In this document: piece by piece, positions 57,614 to 64,000 of the stretch | Layout of the letters: each line of letters begins with the position of its first letter | How positions within the stretch are numbered: position 1 is the first letter of the stretch | Assembly (NCBI GenBank): GCA_036388855.1 | Contig: DASVRA010000022.1 | Coordinates: 62,001 to 126,000, forward strand | Source: DASVRA01 sp036388855 | Lineage (GTDB): Bacteria; Pseudomonadota; Alphaproteobacteria; Caulobacterales; Caulobacteraceae | Direction: 5' to 3' | Length of the DNA: 64,000 nucleotides | Notes under the pieces: model-generated | Seen by the model: the letters and a program-made list of their open reading frames with translations, nothing else | What the model was told of the DNA's origin: nothing | Database searches by the model: none | Made by a program: the position numbers and the translations under genes

Positions 57614-58411
57614 TCAGGCGTGGCCGACGCTCTGGGTGCTGGGCGTGCGGTTGAAGTGCATGGCCAGGAGTCTGTCCCAACCGGCCATGGAGATCAGGTG
57701 GGCGTAGATCTGGTGCAGCGCCCCGGTGTCGCGCAGCTCCGCCAGCTTCTCGGTCGGCAGGGCGTTCAGCTTCTTCTCGTCGATGGCGAAGAACTCCGCG
57801 ATCGGCTGGGCCGTGCCTTCGCTGCCGTCGGTGTTCCGCGGAGTGAAGCTGGCGGTGCGGACCTCGAACAGGTCGAGTTCCTCCAGGTGGTCGCAGAAGC
57901 GGTCGGTGAGCTGGCGCGAGGCCTCGAAGTCGTTGCAGAACTTGATGGTGTCGTCGATCAACTTGGAGGGCTCGCCGTTCTCGAAAAACGGCATCTCCGG
58001 GTTCTCGCCGACCAATTCCGAGCCGCGGTCGAGCACCAGGACCATGCGCTGATTGTCCTGATCGTTGGCGAGCGCGAAGGGATAGCGTCGCACGTAGAGC
58101 GGCACATAGGCCTCGGGCTTGAAGCCGGTCTTGGCGTCCACGAATAGGCTCTGCCCTGGCGCCAGCGCCAGCACCGCGGCGGGGCGGCGGGGACTGCCGG
58201 CGAAGATGATCGGGTAGGAGAGGGCCGCGGGGGCGAACTCGTTGACCATCAGGGGCACGATGTTGGCCCCGGCTACGAAGCCGTAGGGGTTGTCGATCCG
58301 CTTCAGGCCCAGATTGGCGTGGACGATCTTATTCAGCGGCTCGGGCTGGCTGTAGAACAGCAGGGTGCCGCTGAGCGGCGGCTGTTGCGGCTGGGGGCCG
58401 ATCTCGGTCAT
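57614..58411 (-). CDS. SapC-family protein
   Basis: 265 residues from the ATG at 58411. SapC features: YPIIFAGSPRRPAAVLAL, SLFVDAKTGFKPEAYVPLYV, RRYPFALANDQDNQRMVLVLD and FCNDFEASRQLTDRFCDHLEE. First noted with Campylobacter S-layer genes, but most members have no proven role. No signal peptide. It is divergent from the hybrid kinase gene with 191 bases between. Confidence 0.85.
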   Translation of the reverse strand: MTEIGPQPQQPPLSGTLLFYSQPEPLNKIVHANLGLKRIDNPYGFVAGANIVPLMVNEFAPAALSYPIIFAGSPRRPAAVLALAPGQSLFVDAKTGFKPEAYVPLYVRRYPFALANDQDNQRMVLVLDRGSELVGENPEMPFFENGEPSKLIDDTIKFCNDFEASRQLTDRFCDHLEELDLFEVRTASFTPRNTDGSEGTAQPIAEFFAIDEKKLNALPTEKLAELRDTGALHQIYAHLISMAGWDRLLAMHFNRTPSTQSVGHA

Positions 58412-58602
58412 TGGAAAATCTCGATAGGAGCGCCGCCGGGCGCTAGGATGGCGGCTTCTAGCCGAGGGGGCGGCGGCCCGCAATGTAACGGGGCGCGGCC
58501 CTTGCGCACCACGGCCGCCACCGGGAGTTGCGCGGGGACGGCGGACGCACACCCGTTCTTTACCTCCCCCACCCACTCTCTGGCCGGGCGAGAACCGGCG
58601 GC

Positions 58603-60573
58603 ATGACCGAGAAGGCGAGCGAAGACTCCTGCGCCGAAGTGGCGGTGGCCTCGGACCTGCTGGCTCTGGCGGGAGTCGGGGTGTTCAGCCTTCCGCCCGG
58701 CGGCCCGATCGAGTGGTCGCAGCCGCTGAAGAGCGCCGCGCCGTTCGACGCGCGCGCCCTGACCGACAGATTCGAGGGCAACTGCCATCCCGACGACTAT
58801 GACCGGGTCATGAGCCTGGTCGGGCGACTATGGGAGTCGGGCGGCGAGGGCGACTTCGAATACCGGATCCGGCGCGGCGACGGAGGCTGGCTCAAGCTGC
58901 GCACCACCTACCGCACCACCTCGGGAGCGGAGGGGCATACGCTGCGCGCGCTGGTTCAGGACGTGACGGCGGTGTCGGAGGCGTATGACACGGCGGTGTG
59001 GGCCGAAAAGCAGGTGAGGGCCTTGATGGAGGAGTCGCGGGTGAACGCCCGCAGGCTCAAGCTGGCTCTGGGCGCCGCCCAGGCGGGGGTGTTCGAGATC
59101 GACCACGAGGCGGAGACCTTCTGGTGCTCGCCCGAGTTCGTGCTGCTGATCGGACGGCAGATGTCCTACGCCGAAGCCTGCGCCCTGCCGTGGAGTTTCG
59201 TGCATCCGGATGACCGGGCGGAGGTGCGGGAAGCCGCAAGGGTGTGGATGAAGGGGGCGCTGCTGAACGCGCCGCTGGACCTGCGCATCGTGCGGCCCGA
59301 CGGCCAGTCGCGGTGGGTGCGGCTCTATTATGAGCTGAAGCGCGACGTCCGCGGACGGGCGCGGCGCAGCGTGGGGCTGATGCTCGACATCGACGAGCGC
59401 AAGCGCCAGGAGCTGGCGCTGATTCAGGCGGAAAAGGCGGCCCAGGCGGGGGCGGAGGCGAAGTCGCGGTTCCTGGCCTCGGTCAGCCATGAGATCCGCA
59501 CACCGATGAACGGCGTGCTGGGCGTGCTGCACCTGCTGAAGTCGGAGGCGCTGAGCGAGGGCGCGCGCGGGCTGCTCGACGAGGCGCTGGCGTGCGGGAA
59601 GATGCTGTCGGAGCTGATCAACGACGTGCTGGACTTCTCCAAGATCGAGGCGGACCAGCTGGAACTGGCGCCCGAGCCCACCGATCCGGCGGCCACCCTG
59701 GACGGGGTGGCGCGGCTGCTGCTGCCGCAATGCGCGGAGAAGGGGCTCTACTTGCGGCTGGAGGTGGAGCCGGGGATCGGTTGGGCCTTGGTCGATCCGA
59801 TCCGGCTGCGGCAGGCGCTGTTCAACCTGCTCGGCAACGCGGTGAAGTTCACGTTGGAAGGCGGCGTCGAGGTGCGGCTGCGCGCGGCGGGCGCGGGCGA
59901 GGCCCGGCGGCTGCGGTTCGAGGTATCGGACACGGGCGTGGGCATCGCCGAGGAGGCCCTGCCGCACATCTTCCAACTGTTTTCGCAGGCCGACAGCTCC
60001 ACGACGCGGCGGTTTGGCGGCACCGGGCTCGGCCTGGCGATCACGCGCAGGCTCGCCCATCTGATGAGTGGCGAGGTCGAGGTGCAAAGCGCCGAGGGCG
60101 CAGGCACCACCTTCGTGCTGGAGATTGCCGCCCCGGAAGCGGCGGCGCCGGACGCCGAGGCCGAGGAGGTCCAGTCGCTGGACGGGCTGAGGGTGCTGGT
60201 GGTGGAGGACAACCCCACCAACCGGACCATAGCCACCAAGGTCCTGGAGAACCTCGGCGCGGCGGTTCAAACCGCCGAAGACGGGCTTGCGGGGGTCGAG
60301 GCCGCGGCGGCCGGCGGCTTCGACCTGATCCTGATGGACGTGCAGATGCCGGTGATGGACGGGCTGGAGGCCACCCGTCGCATCCGCGCGCTGCCCGGGC
60401 CGGCGGCGCGCACACCGATCGTGGCGCTTACCGCCAACGTGATGGCGCATCAGCGCCAGACCTACCTCGCCGCCGGCATGGACGGCGTGGCCGCCAAGCC
60501 GATTTCGCCAGCGGCGCTGCTAGGCGAGATCGCGCGGATCGCGGCGGCGGGCGTGGAAGTAGCGGCGGCCTGA
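58603..60573 (+). CDS. Hybrid sensor histidine kinase (PAS-PAS-HisKA-HATPase-receiver)
   Basis: 656 residues from the ATG at 58603. Two PAS-like regions (about 20-135 and 150-270). HisKA has acceptor His296 (ASVSHEIRTPMNGVLGVLHL). HATPase has NLLGNAVKFT, DTGVGIAEEAL and GGTGLGLAITRRL. The receiver has Asp579 (LILMDVQMPVMDG) and KPI. It has no membrane segment, so it senses an internal cue. The receiver is closely similar to that of the pseudokinase at 50929 (ILMDxxMPxMDGxEATR), so the two may share a partner. Confidence 0.93.
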   Translation: MTEKASEDSCAEVAVASDLLALAGVGVFSLPPGGPIEWSQPLKSAAPFDARALTDRFEGNCHPDDYDRVMSLVGRLWESGGEGDFEYRIRRGDGGWLKLRTTYRTTSGAEGHTLRALVQDVTAVSEAYDTAVWAEKQVRALMEESRVNARRLKLALGAAQAGVFEIDHEAETFWCSPEFVLLIGRQMSYAEACALPWSFVHPDDRAEVREAARVWMKGALLNAPLDLRIVRPDGQSRWVRLYYELKRDVRGRARRSVGLMLDIDERKRQELALIQAEKAAQAGAEAKSRFLASVSHEIRTPMNGVLGVLHLLKSEALSEGARGLLDEALACGKMLSELINDVLDFSKIEADQLELAPEPTDPAATLDGVARLLLPQCAEKGLYLRLEVEPGIGWALVDPIRLRQALFNLLGNAVKFTLEGGVEVRLRAAGAGEARRLRFEVSDTGVGIAEEALPHIFQLFSQADSSTTRRFGGTGLGLAITRRLAHLMSGEVEVQSAEGAGTTFVLEIAAPEAAAPDAEAEEVQSLDGLRVLVVEDNPTNRTIATKVLENLGAAVQTAEDGLAGVEAAAAGGFDLILMDVQMPVMDGLEATRRIRALPGPAARTPIVALTANVMAHQRQTYLAAGMDGVAAKPISPAALLGEIARIAAAGVEVAAA

Positions 60574-60612
60574 CGGCTTGCCCGCCGGGCGCGGTTCGGG
60601 CTCTTGGGCGTG

Positions 60613-61278
60613 ATGGAGGAGTTCTGTTACGCCCCGCCGGACGCGGAAGCCCTCGCGCAGGCGCGGCGGCGGCTGGCGGAAGCTGATCGGGCCCTGGCTC
60701 CAATCGAGGCGGCCACTCCGCCGTTCGAATGGCGGCTGCGGGCCTGCGGCTTTTACGGCCTGGCCAAGATGATCGTGGAGCAGCAGGTCTCGGTGGCCGC
60801 GGCGGCGACCATCTGGGGCCGACTGGAGGCGGGGCTGGGCGTGGTGACGCCCGAGGCGGTGCTGGCGCAGGACGAGACGGCGCTGCGGGGCTTCGGCCTG
60901 TCGCCACAGAAGGCGCGGTATGTGCGGGGGCTGGCGGAGGCTACGGCGGAGGGTCGGGTCGATTTCCTGACCTTGCGCGCGCTGCCCGACGACGAGGCGG
61001 TGCAAGCGTTGACGGCGCTGAAGGGCGTCGGGCTTTGGACCGCCGAGACCTATCTGATGTTCTGCGAGGGAAGGCTGGACGTGTTTCCGGCAGGGGACGT
61101 GGCGCTGCAGGAGGCGATGCGCTGGGCGGATCGGGCCGAGGCGCGGCCGAGCGAGAAGCAGGCCTATGCGCGCGCCGAGGTCTGGCGGCCGTATCGGGGC
61201 GTGGCCGCGCACCTGCTGTGGCGGTGCTACGGCATGGTCAAGCGCGGCGAGATTCCGCCGATCTATCCGAGCGCCTGA
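60613..61278 (+). CDS. DNA-3-methyladenine glycosylase II family (AlkA-type)
   Basis: 221 residues from the ATG at 60613. The helix-hairpin-helix GPD core is LTALKGVGLWTAETYLMFC with the catalytic Asp in FPAGDVALQEAM, and MIVEQQVSVAAAATIWGRL before it. It removes alkylated bases from DNA. Lacks the N-terminal AlkA beta domain, as in short bacterial forms. The stop overlaps the convergent rluD gene by 16 bases. Confidence 0.92.
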   Translation: MEEFCYAPPDAEALAQARRRLAEADRALAPIEAATPPFEWRLRACGFYGLAKMIVEQQVSVAAAATIWGRLEAGLGVVTPEAVLAQDETALRGFGLSPQKARYVRGLAEATAEGRVDFLTLRALPDDEAVQALTALKGVGLWTAETYLMFCEGRLDVFPAGDVALQEAMRWADRAEARPSEKQAYARAEVWRPYRGVAAHLLWRCYGMVKRGEIPPIYPSA

Positions 61279-62255
61279 AGCCGCCGCTCCAGCTCGGCCA
61301 TGTCGGGCGGCAGGGGGGACTCGAAGCGCAGCCGCTCGCCTGTGACCGGATGCACGAAGCCCAGGACCGCGGCGTGCAGGGCTTGGCGGGCAAGGCCTGC
61401 TTCCCTTGCCGCCTCCGCAACGGGCGCGGCGGGCTTGCCGCCGCCGTAGAGAGGGTCGCCCAGGCAGGGGGCGCCTTTGGAGGCGAGATGCACGCGGATC
61501 TGGTGTGTCCGCCCCGTCTCCAGCCTGCAGGCGACGCGGGCGGCGAGCGGCCGTTCCGGCGGACCATAAGCCTGCTCCAAACGGTAATGCGTCACCGCCT
61601 CGCGCCCGCCGGCGCGCAGCACGGCCATCTTCTTGCGGTCGTGCGGCGAGCGGCCGAGGCGGGTGGCGATCACCCCGCTCGCAGGATGCGGCGCGCCGCG
61701 GGTGAGGGCGATGTAGAGGCGCTCGATGTCGTGCGCGGCGAACAGGGCCGACAGCCCCGCGTGGGCGGCGGCGGTCTTGGCCGCGACGAGGACGCCGGAA
61801 GTGTCCTTGTCCAGGCGGTGGACGATGCCCGGCCGCGCCACCCCACCGATGCCGGAGAGGCCGTCTTCGCAATGGTGCAGGAGGGCGTTGACCAGGGTGC
61901 CGGTCTCGCTGCCGGGGGCGGGATGGACGGCCATGCGGGCGGGCTTGTCGATCACGATCAGGTGGGGGTCTTCGAACAGGACGGTGAGCGGGATGGCCTC
62001 GGGGCCGGGCTCGGCCGGCAGGGGCGGGGGGATCAGCAGGAGGTAGTCGCCCGCTTCAGCCTTCGCCGCGGGATCGGTGAGGGCCGCGCCGCCGCGGCTG
62101 ACCGCGCCTTGGGTCATCAGCGCCTGGATGCGGGTGCGGGAGAGGTCGCCGGCGGCCTTGGCCAGCGCCCGGTCCAGGCGTCCGCCCGCCGTCGGGATGC
62201 GGATCAGCCGCGGCTCCGGCCCGTCTTCGCCGTCAAGGTTTTCGGTATAGTCCAC
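61263..62255 (-). CDS. rluD: RluD-family 23S rRNA pseudouridine synthase
   Basis: 330 residues. N-terminal S4 domain (GGRLDRALAKAAGDLSRTRI), then catalytic GIVHRLDKDTSGVLVAAKT and RTHQIRVHLASKGAPCLGDPLY. It modifies 23S rRNA near helix 69 (RluD type most likely, as only one RluA-type gene is here). 51 bases separate it from hrcA, same strand. Confidence 0.9.
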   Translation of the reverse strand: MDYTENLDGEDGPEPRLIRIPTAGGRLDRALAKAAGDLSRTRIQALMTQGAVSRGGAALTDPAAKAEAGDYLLLIPPPLPAEPGPEAIPLTVLFEDPHLIVIDKPARMAVHPAPGSETGTLVNALLHHCEDGLSGIGGVARPGIVHRLDKDTSGVLVAAKTAAAHAGLSALFAAHDIERLYIALTRGAPHPASGVIATRLGRSPHDRKKMAVLRAGGREAVTHYRLEQAYGPPERPLAARVACRLETGRTHQIRVHLASKGAPCLGDPLYGGGKPAAPVAEAAREAGLARQALHAAVLGFVHPVTGERLRFESPLPPDMAELERRLQALG

Positions 62256-62306
62256 GGGCGCTGGTTAGCACCAAAGCTCTTGCTGATCGTTGCGCGCCGG
62301 TGCGCG

Positions 62307-63380
62307 TCAGCTCTCCAGCATCCGCCCAAGAACTTTGGCGGTGTAATCCACCAGCGGGATCACGCGGGCGTAGTTGAGACGGGTGGGGCCGATCACGCCG
62401 ATGGCGCCCAGCACCCGGCGGGGGCCGCTCATGTAGGGAGCGGCGACGAGGGAGGAGCCGGAGAGGGAGAACAGGCGGGTCTCGGCGCCGATGAAGATGC
62501 GCACGCCCTGGGCGGCGCGCACGTCGTCCAGCACGCCGATCAGCTGCTCCTTCTGCTCGAGGTCGTCGAACAGCATGCGCACGCGCTCCAGGTCCTCCAC
62601 CGCGCCGCCAGCGAGCAGGTTGGCGCGGCCGCGCACGATCAGGCTGCGGCGGTCGCCCTCGGCGCCGCTCCAGCCTGCCAGGCCCTCCTCGACCAGGCGG
62701 GCGGCGGCGACGTCGAGCTCGCGCTTGGCCCGCTCCAGTTCGGCGCGCATCTCCGCGCGCGCCTCCGCCAGGGTGCGACCGCGCAGGCGGGCGTTCAGGA
62801 AGTTCGACGCCTCCTGCAGGGCGGATGGGGTGAGGCCGGGTGCGATGCGGGTGACCCGGTTCTCGACCGAGCCGTCGTCAAAGACCATGATCGCCAGCGC
62901 CTGGTCGGGGCCAAGGGCGACGAACTCCACGTGCTTGACGCCGGAGTCGCGGGCGGGGGTGACCACCACCCCGGCCCCGCCGGCCAGCCCGGAAAGCAGC
63001 GCGGTGGCCTCGTCCAGCGCCTCGTCCAGGCCGCGGCCGCGGCCGGCCAGGCGGCCCTCGATCTCGCGCCGCTCCTCCTTGCCGAGGTCGCCGACCTCCA
63101 GCAGGCCGTCGACGAACAGGCGCAGGCCGGCGTGGGTGGGGATGCGTCCGGCGCTGGTGTGAGGAGCGATAAGCAGGCCGAGCTGGGTCAGGTCCTGCAT
63201 AGTGTTGCGGATCGAGGCGGGCGACAGCGCCACGCCCCCTTTGGAGACGGTGCGCGAGCCCACGGGCTCGCCGGTGTCGAGGTAGGTCTCGACCACGTGG
63301 CGGAAGATGTCGCGGGCGCGCTCGTCCAGCTCCACGAGCGTGGGCGAGCGGGTCGGCTGGCCGGGCGGATAGAGGCTCAT
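62307..63380 (-). CDS. hrcA: Heat-inducible transcription repressor HrcA
   Basis: 357 residues from the ATG at 63380. Winged-helix N-terminus (ELDERARDIFRHVVETYLDTGEPVGSR in two runs, ASIRNTMQDLTQLGLLIAPHTSAGRIPT) and C-terminal GPRRVLGAIGVIGPTRLNYARVIPLVDYTA. It represses groESL/dnaK through CIRCE elements. No CIRCE was seen in its own upstream region. It is divergent from rph across 94 bases. Confidence 0.95.
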   Translation of the reverse strand: MSLYPPGQPTRSPTLVELDERARDIFRHVVETYLDTGEPVGSRTVSKGGVALSPASIRNTMQDLTQLGLLIAPHTSAGRIPTHAGLRLFVDGLLEVGDLGKEERREIEGRLAGRGRGLDEALDEATALLSGLAGGAGVVVTPARDSGVKHVEFVALGPDQALAIMVFDDGSVENRVTRIAPGLTPSALQEASNFLNARLRGRTLAEARAEMRAELERAKRELDVAAARLVEEGLAGWSGAEGDRRSLIVRGRANLLAGGAVEDLERVRMLFDDLEQKEQLIGVLDDVRAAQGVRIFIGAETRLFSLSGSSLVAAPYMSGPRRVLGAIGVIGPTRLNYARVIPLVDYTAKVLGRMLES

Positions 63381-63474
63381 CGGGGCGAGAGGCCGTTCGG
63401 CGTGGACGCGGGCGGAGAAGGCTAGGATAAGCGGCCCCCCCGCCCGCGCAAGCCGGGCCTGCCGGAGCCCCGCC

Positions 63475-64000
63475 ATGCGACCTTCCGAACGCGCGCCGGA
63501 CGCCCTGCGGGAGGTCAGTTTCGAGACCGCAGTGAACCGCTACGCCGAAGGCTCCTGCCTGATCAGCTTCGGCCACACCCGGGTGCTGGTGACGGCGTCG
63601 GTGGAGGAGACCCTCCCGCCGTGGCTGCGGGGCAAGGGCAAGGGGTGGGTGACGGCGGAATACGGCATGCTGCCGCGCGCCACCCACACGCGCGGCCGGC
63701 GCGAGGCGGCGCAGGGCAAGCAGTCGGGCCGGACGCAGGAGATCCAGCGGCTGATCGGACGCTCTATGCGGGCGGTGGTGGACTTGAAGGCGCTGGGCGA
63801 GCGGCAGGTGGTGCTGGACTGCGACGTGATCCAGGCGGACGGCGGCACGCGCACGGCGGCGATCACGGGGGGCTGGGTGGCGCTGAAGCTGGCCTGCCGT
63901 TGGCTCGCGGACGAGGGGGTGCTGAAGACCGACCCGGTGCTCGACCAGGTGGCGGCGGTCTCGTGCGGGGTGTTCAGGGACACGCCGGTGCTCGACCTCG
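63475..64000 (+). CDS. rph: Ribonuclease PH (3' end outside the window)
   Basis: 175 residues are present. MRPSERAPDALREVSFETAV, GHTRVLVTASVEETLPPWL, EYGMLPRATHTRGRREAAQG and LDCDVIQADGGTRTAAITGG are typical of RNase PH. It trims tRNA 3' ends by phosphorolysis. The hrcA-rph divergent pair is a common alphaproteobacterial order. Continues past base 64000. Confidence 0.96.
   Translation, partial: MRPSERAPDALREVSFETAVNRYAEGSCLISFGHTRVLVTASVEETLPPWLRGKGKGWVTAEYGMLPRATHTRGRREAAQGKQSGRTQEIQRLIGRSMRAVVDLKALGERQVVLDCDVIQADGGTRTAAITGGWVALKLACRWLADEGVLKTDPVLDQVAAVSCGVFRDTPVLDL

Noticed and set aside
60729..63425. 898-residue forward frame opposite rluD and hrcA
   Set aside because: It runs across alkA, rluD and hrcA in the wrong frame or strand. 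It is Gly/Arg/His-rich without domains, a shadow of high GC.
63381..63474. CIRCE element upstream of hrcA
   Set aside because: No TTAGCACTC-N9-GAGTGCTAA match. A TTAGCAC near 62274 has no matching arm.

Overview
This window is chromosomal DNA of very high GC (about 70 percent by eye, no count made), packed with genes on both strands. It most likely comes from an alphaproteobacterium of the Caulobacterales (Caulobacter/Phenylobacterium-like). The best markers are a clear gcrA cell-cycle regulator gene, with GANTC (CcrM-type), DnaA-like and CtrA-like sites upstream of it, a homocysteine-binding MetH half encoded as a separate gene, the paired zapA/DUF4164 genes and a long dCTP deaminase. The genus assignment is inference.

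Layout. 0-7 kb: a partial ABC-2 permease, an M23 peptidase-like secreted protein, an S8 serine protease with a long Asp/Ser/Gly/Arg low-complexity region divergent from an ECF sigma/anti-sigma pair, then the bc1 complex genes petA-petB-petC. 7-15 kb: a large RTX protein, hemF, a Kdo-hydroxylase-like dioxygenase, rsmD, rluB-like, tadA, lhgO-like oxidase and a SemiSWEET transporter. 15-18 kb: phoR-phoU-phoB without pst genes. 18-24 kb: two RTX proteins, then dTDP-rhamnose genes rfbC, rfbD and rfbA with an AGE-family epimerase. 24-29 kb: a 0.9 kb GC-rich non-coding stretch, gcrA, an RTX-flanked glucose/sorbosone dehydrogenase-like protein, an M20 peptidase and a small unknown protein. 29-36 kb: zapA, DUF4164, tkt-purT, an overlapping DUF969-DUF979-DUF2891 operon and tRNA-Gly(CCC). 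36-41 kb: TraB/GumN, dCTP deaminase, a repeat-rich intergenic stretch with tandem GANTC sites, hslO, and metF-metH(N-terminal half) with an AT-richer unknown gene exactly where the other MetH half would be expected. 41-50 kb: MlaA, serC, ybaB, an OmpA-like lipoprotein, dnaX, SRP RNA (ffs) with a recognisable promoter, pirin, small lipoproteins, queD/queE and cutA. 50-64 kb: a degenerate histidine kinase fused to a receiver, pgi, a DsbD/ScsB-type reductase, SapC, a full hybrid kinase, an AlkA-type glycosylase, rluD, hrcA and the start of rph.

Themes. Four RTX proteins, three with nearly the same C-terminal domain and similar ribosome-binding sites, look like substrates of one type I secretion system that is not in this window. 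Signal transduction is rich: an ECF module, the Pho system, a pseudokinase-receiver, a hybrid kinase and a single-domain regulator. The best candidates for something undescribed are the ECF/protease locus, the DUF969-DUF979-DUF2891 operon, the RTX set, the pseudokinase-receiver and the unknown gene at the MetH split point. Small palindromic (REP-like) repeats of at least two types are scattered through the intergenic DNA and in one coding tail.
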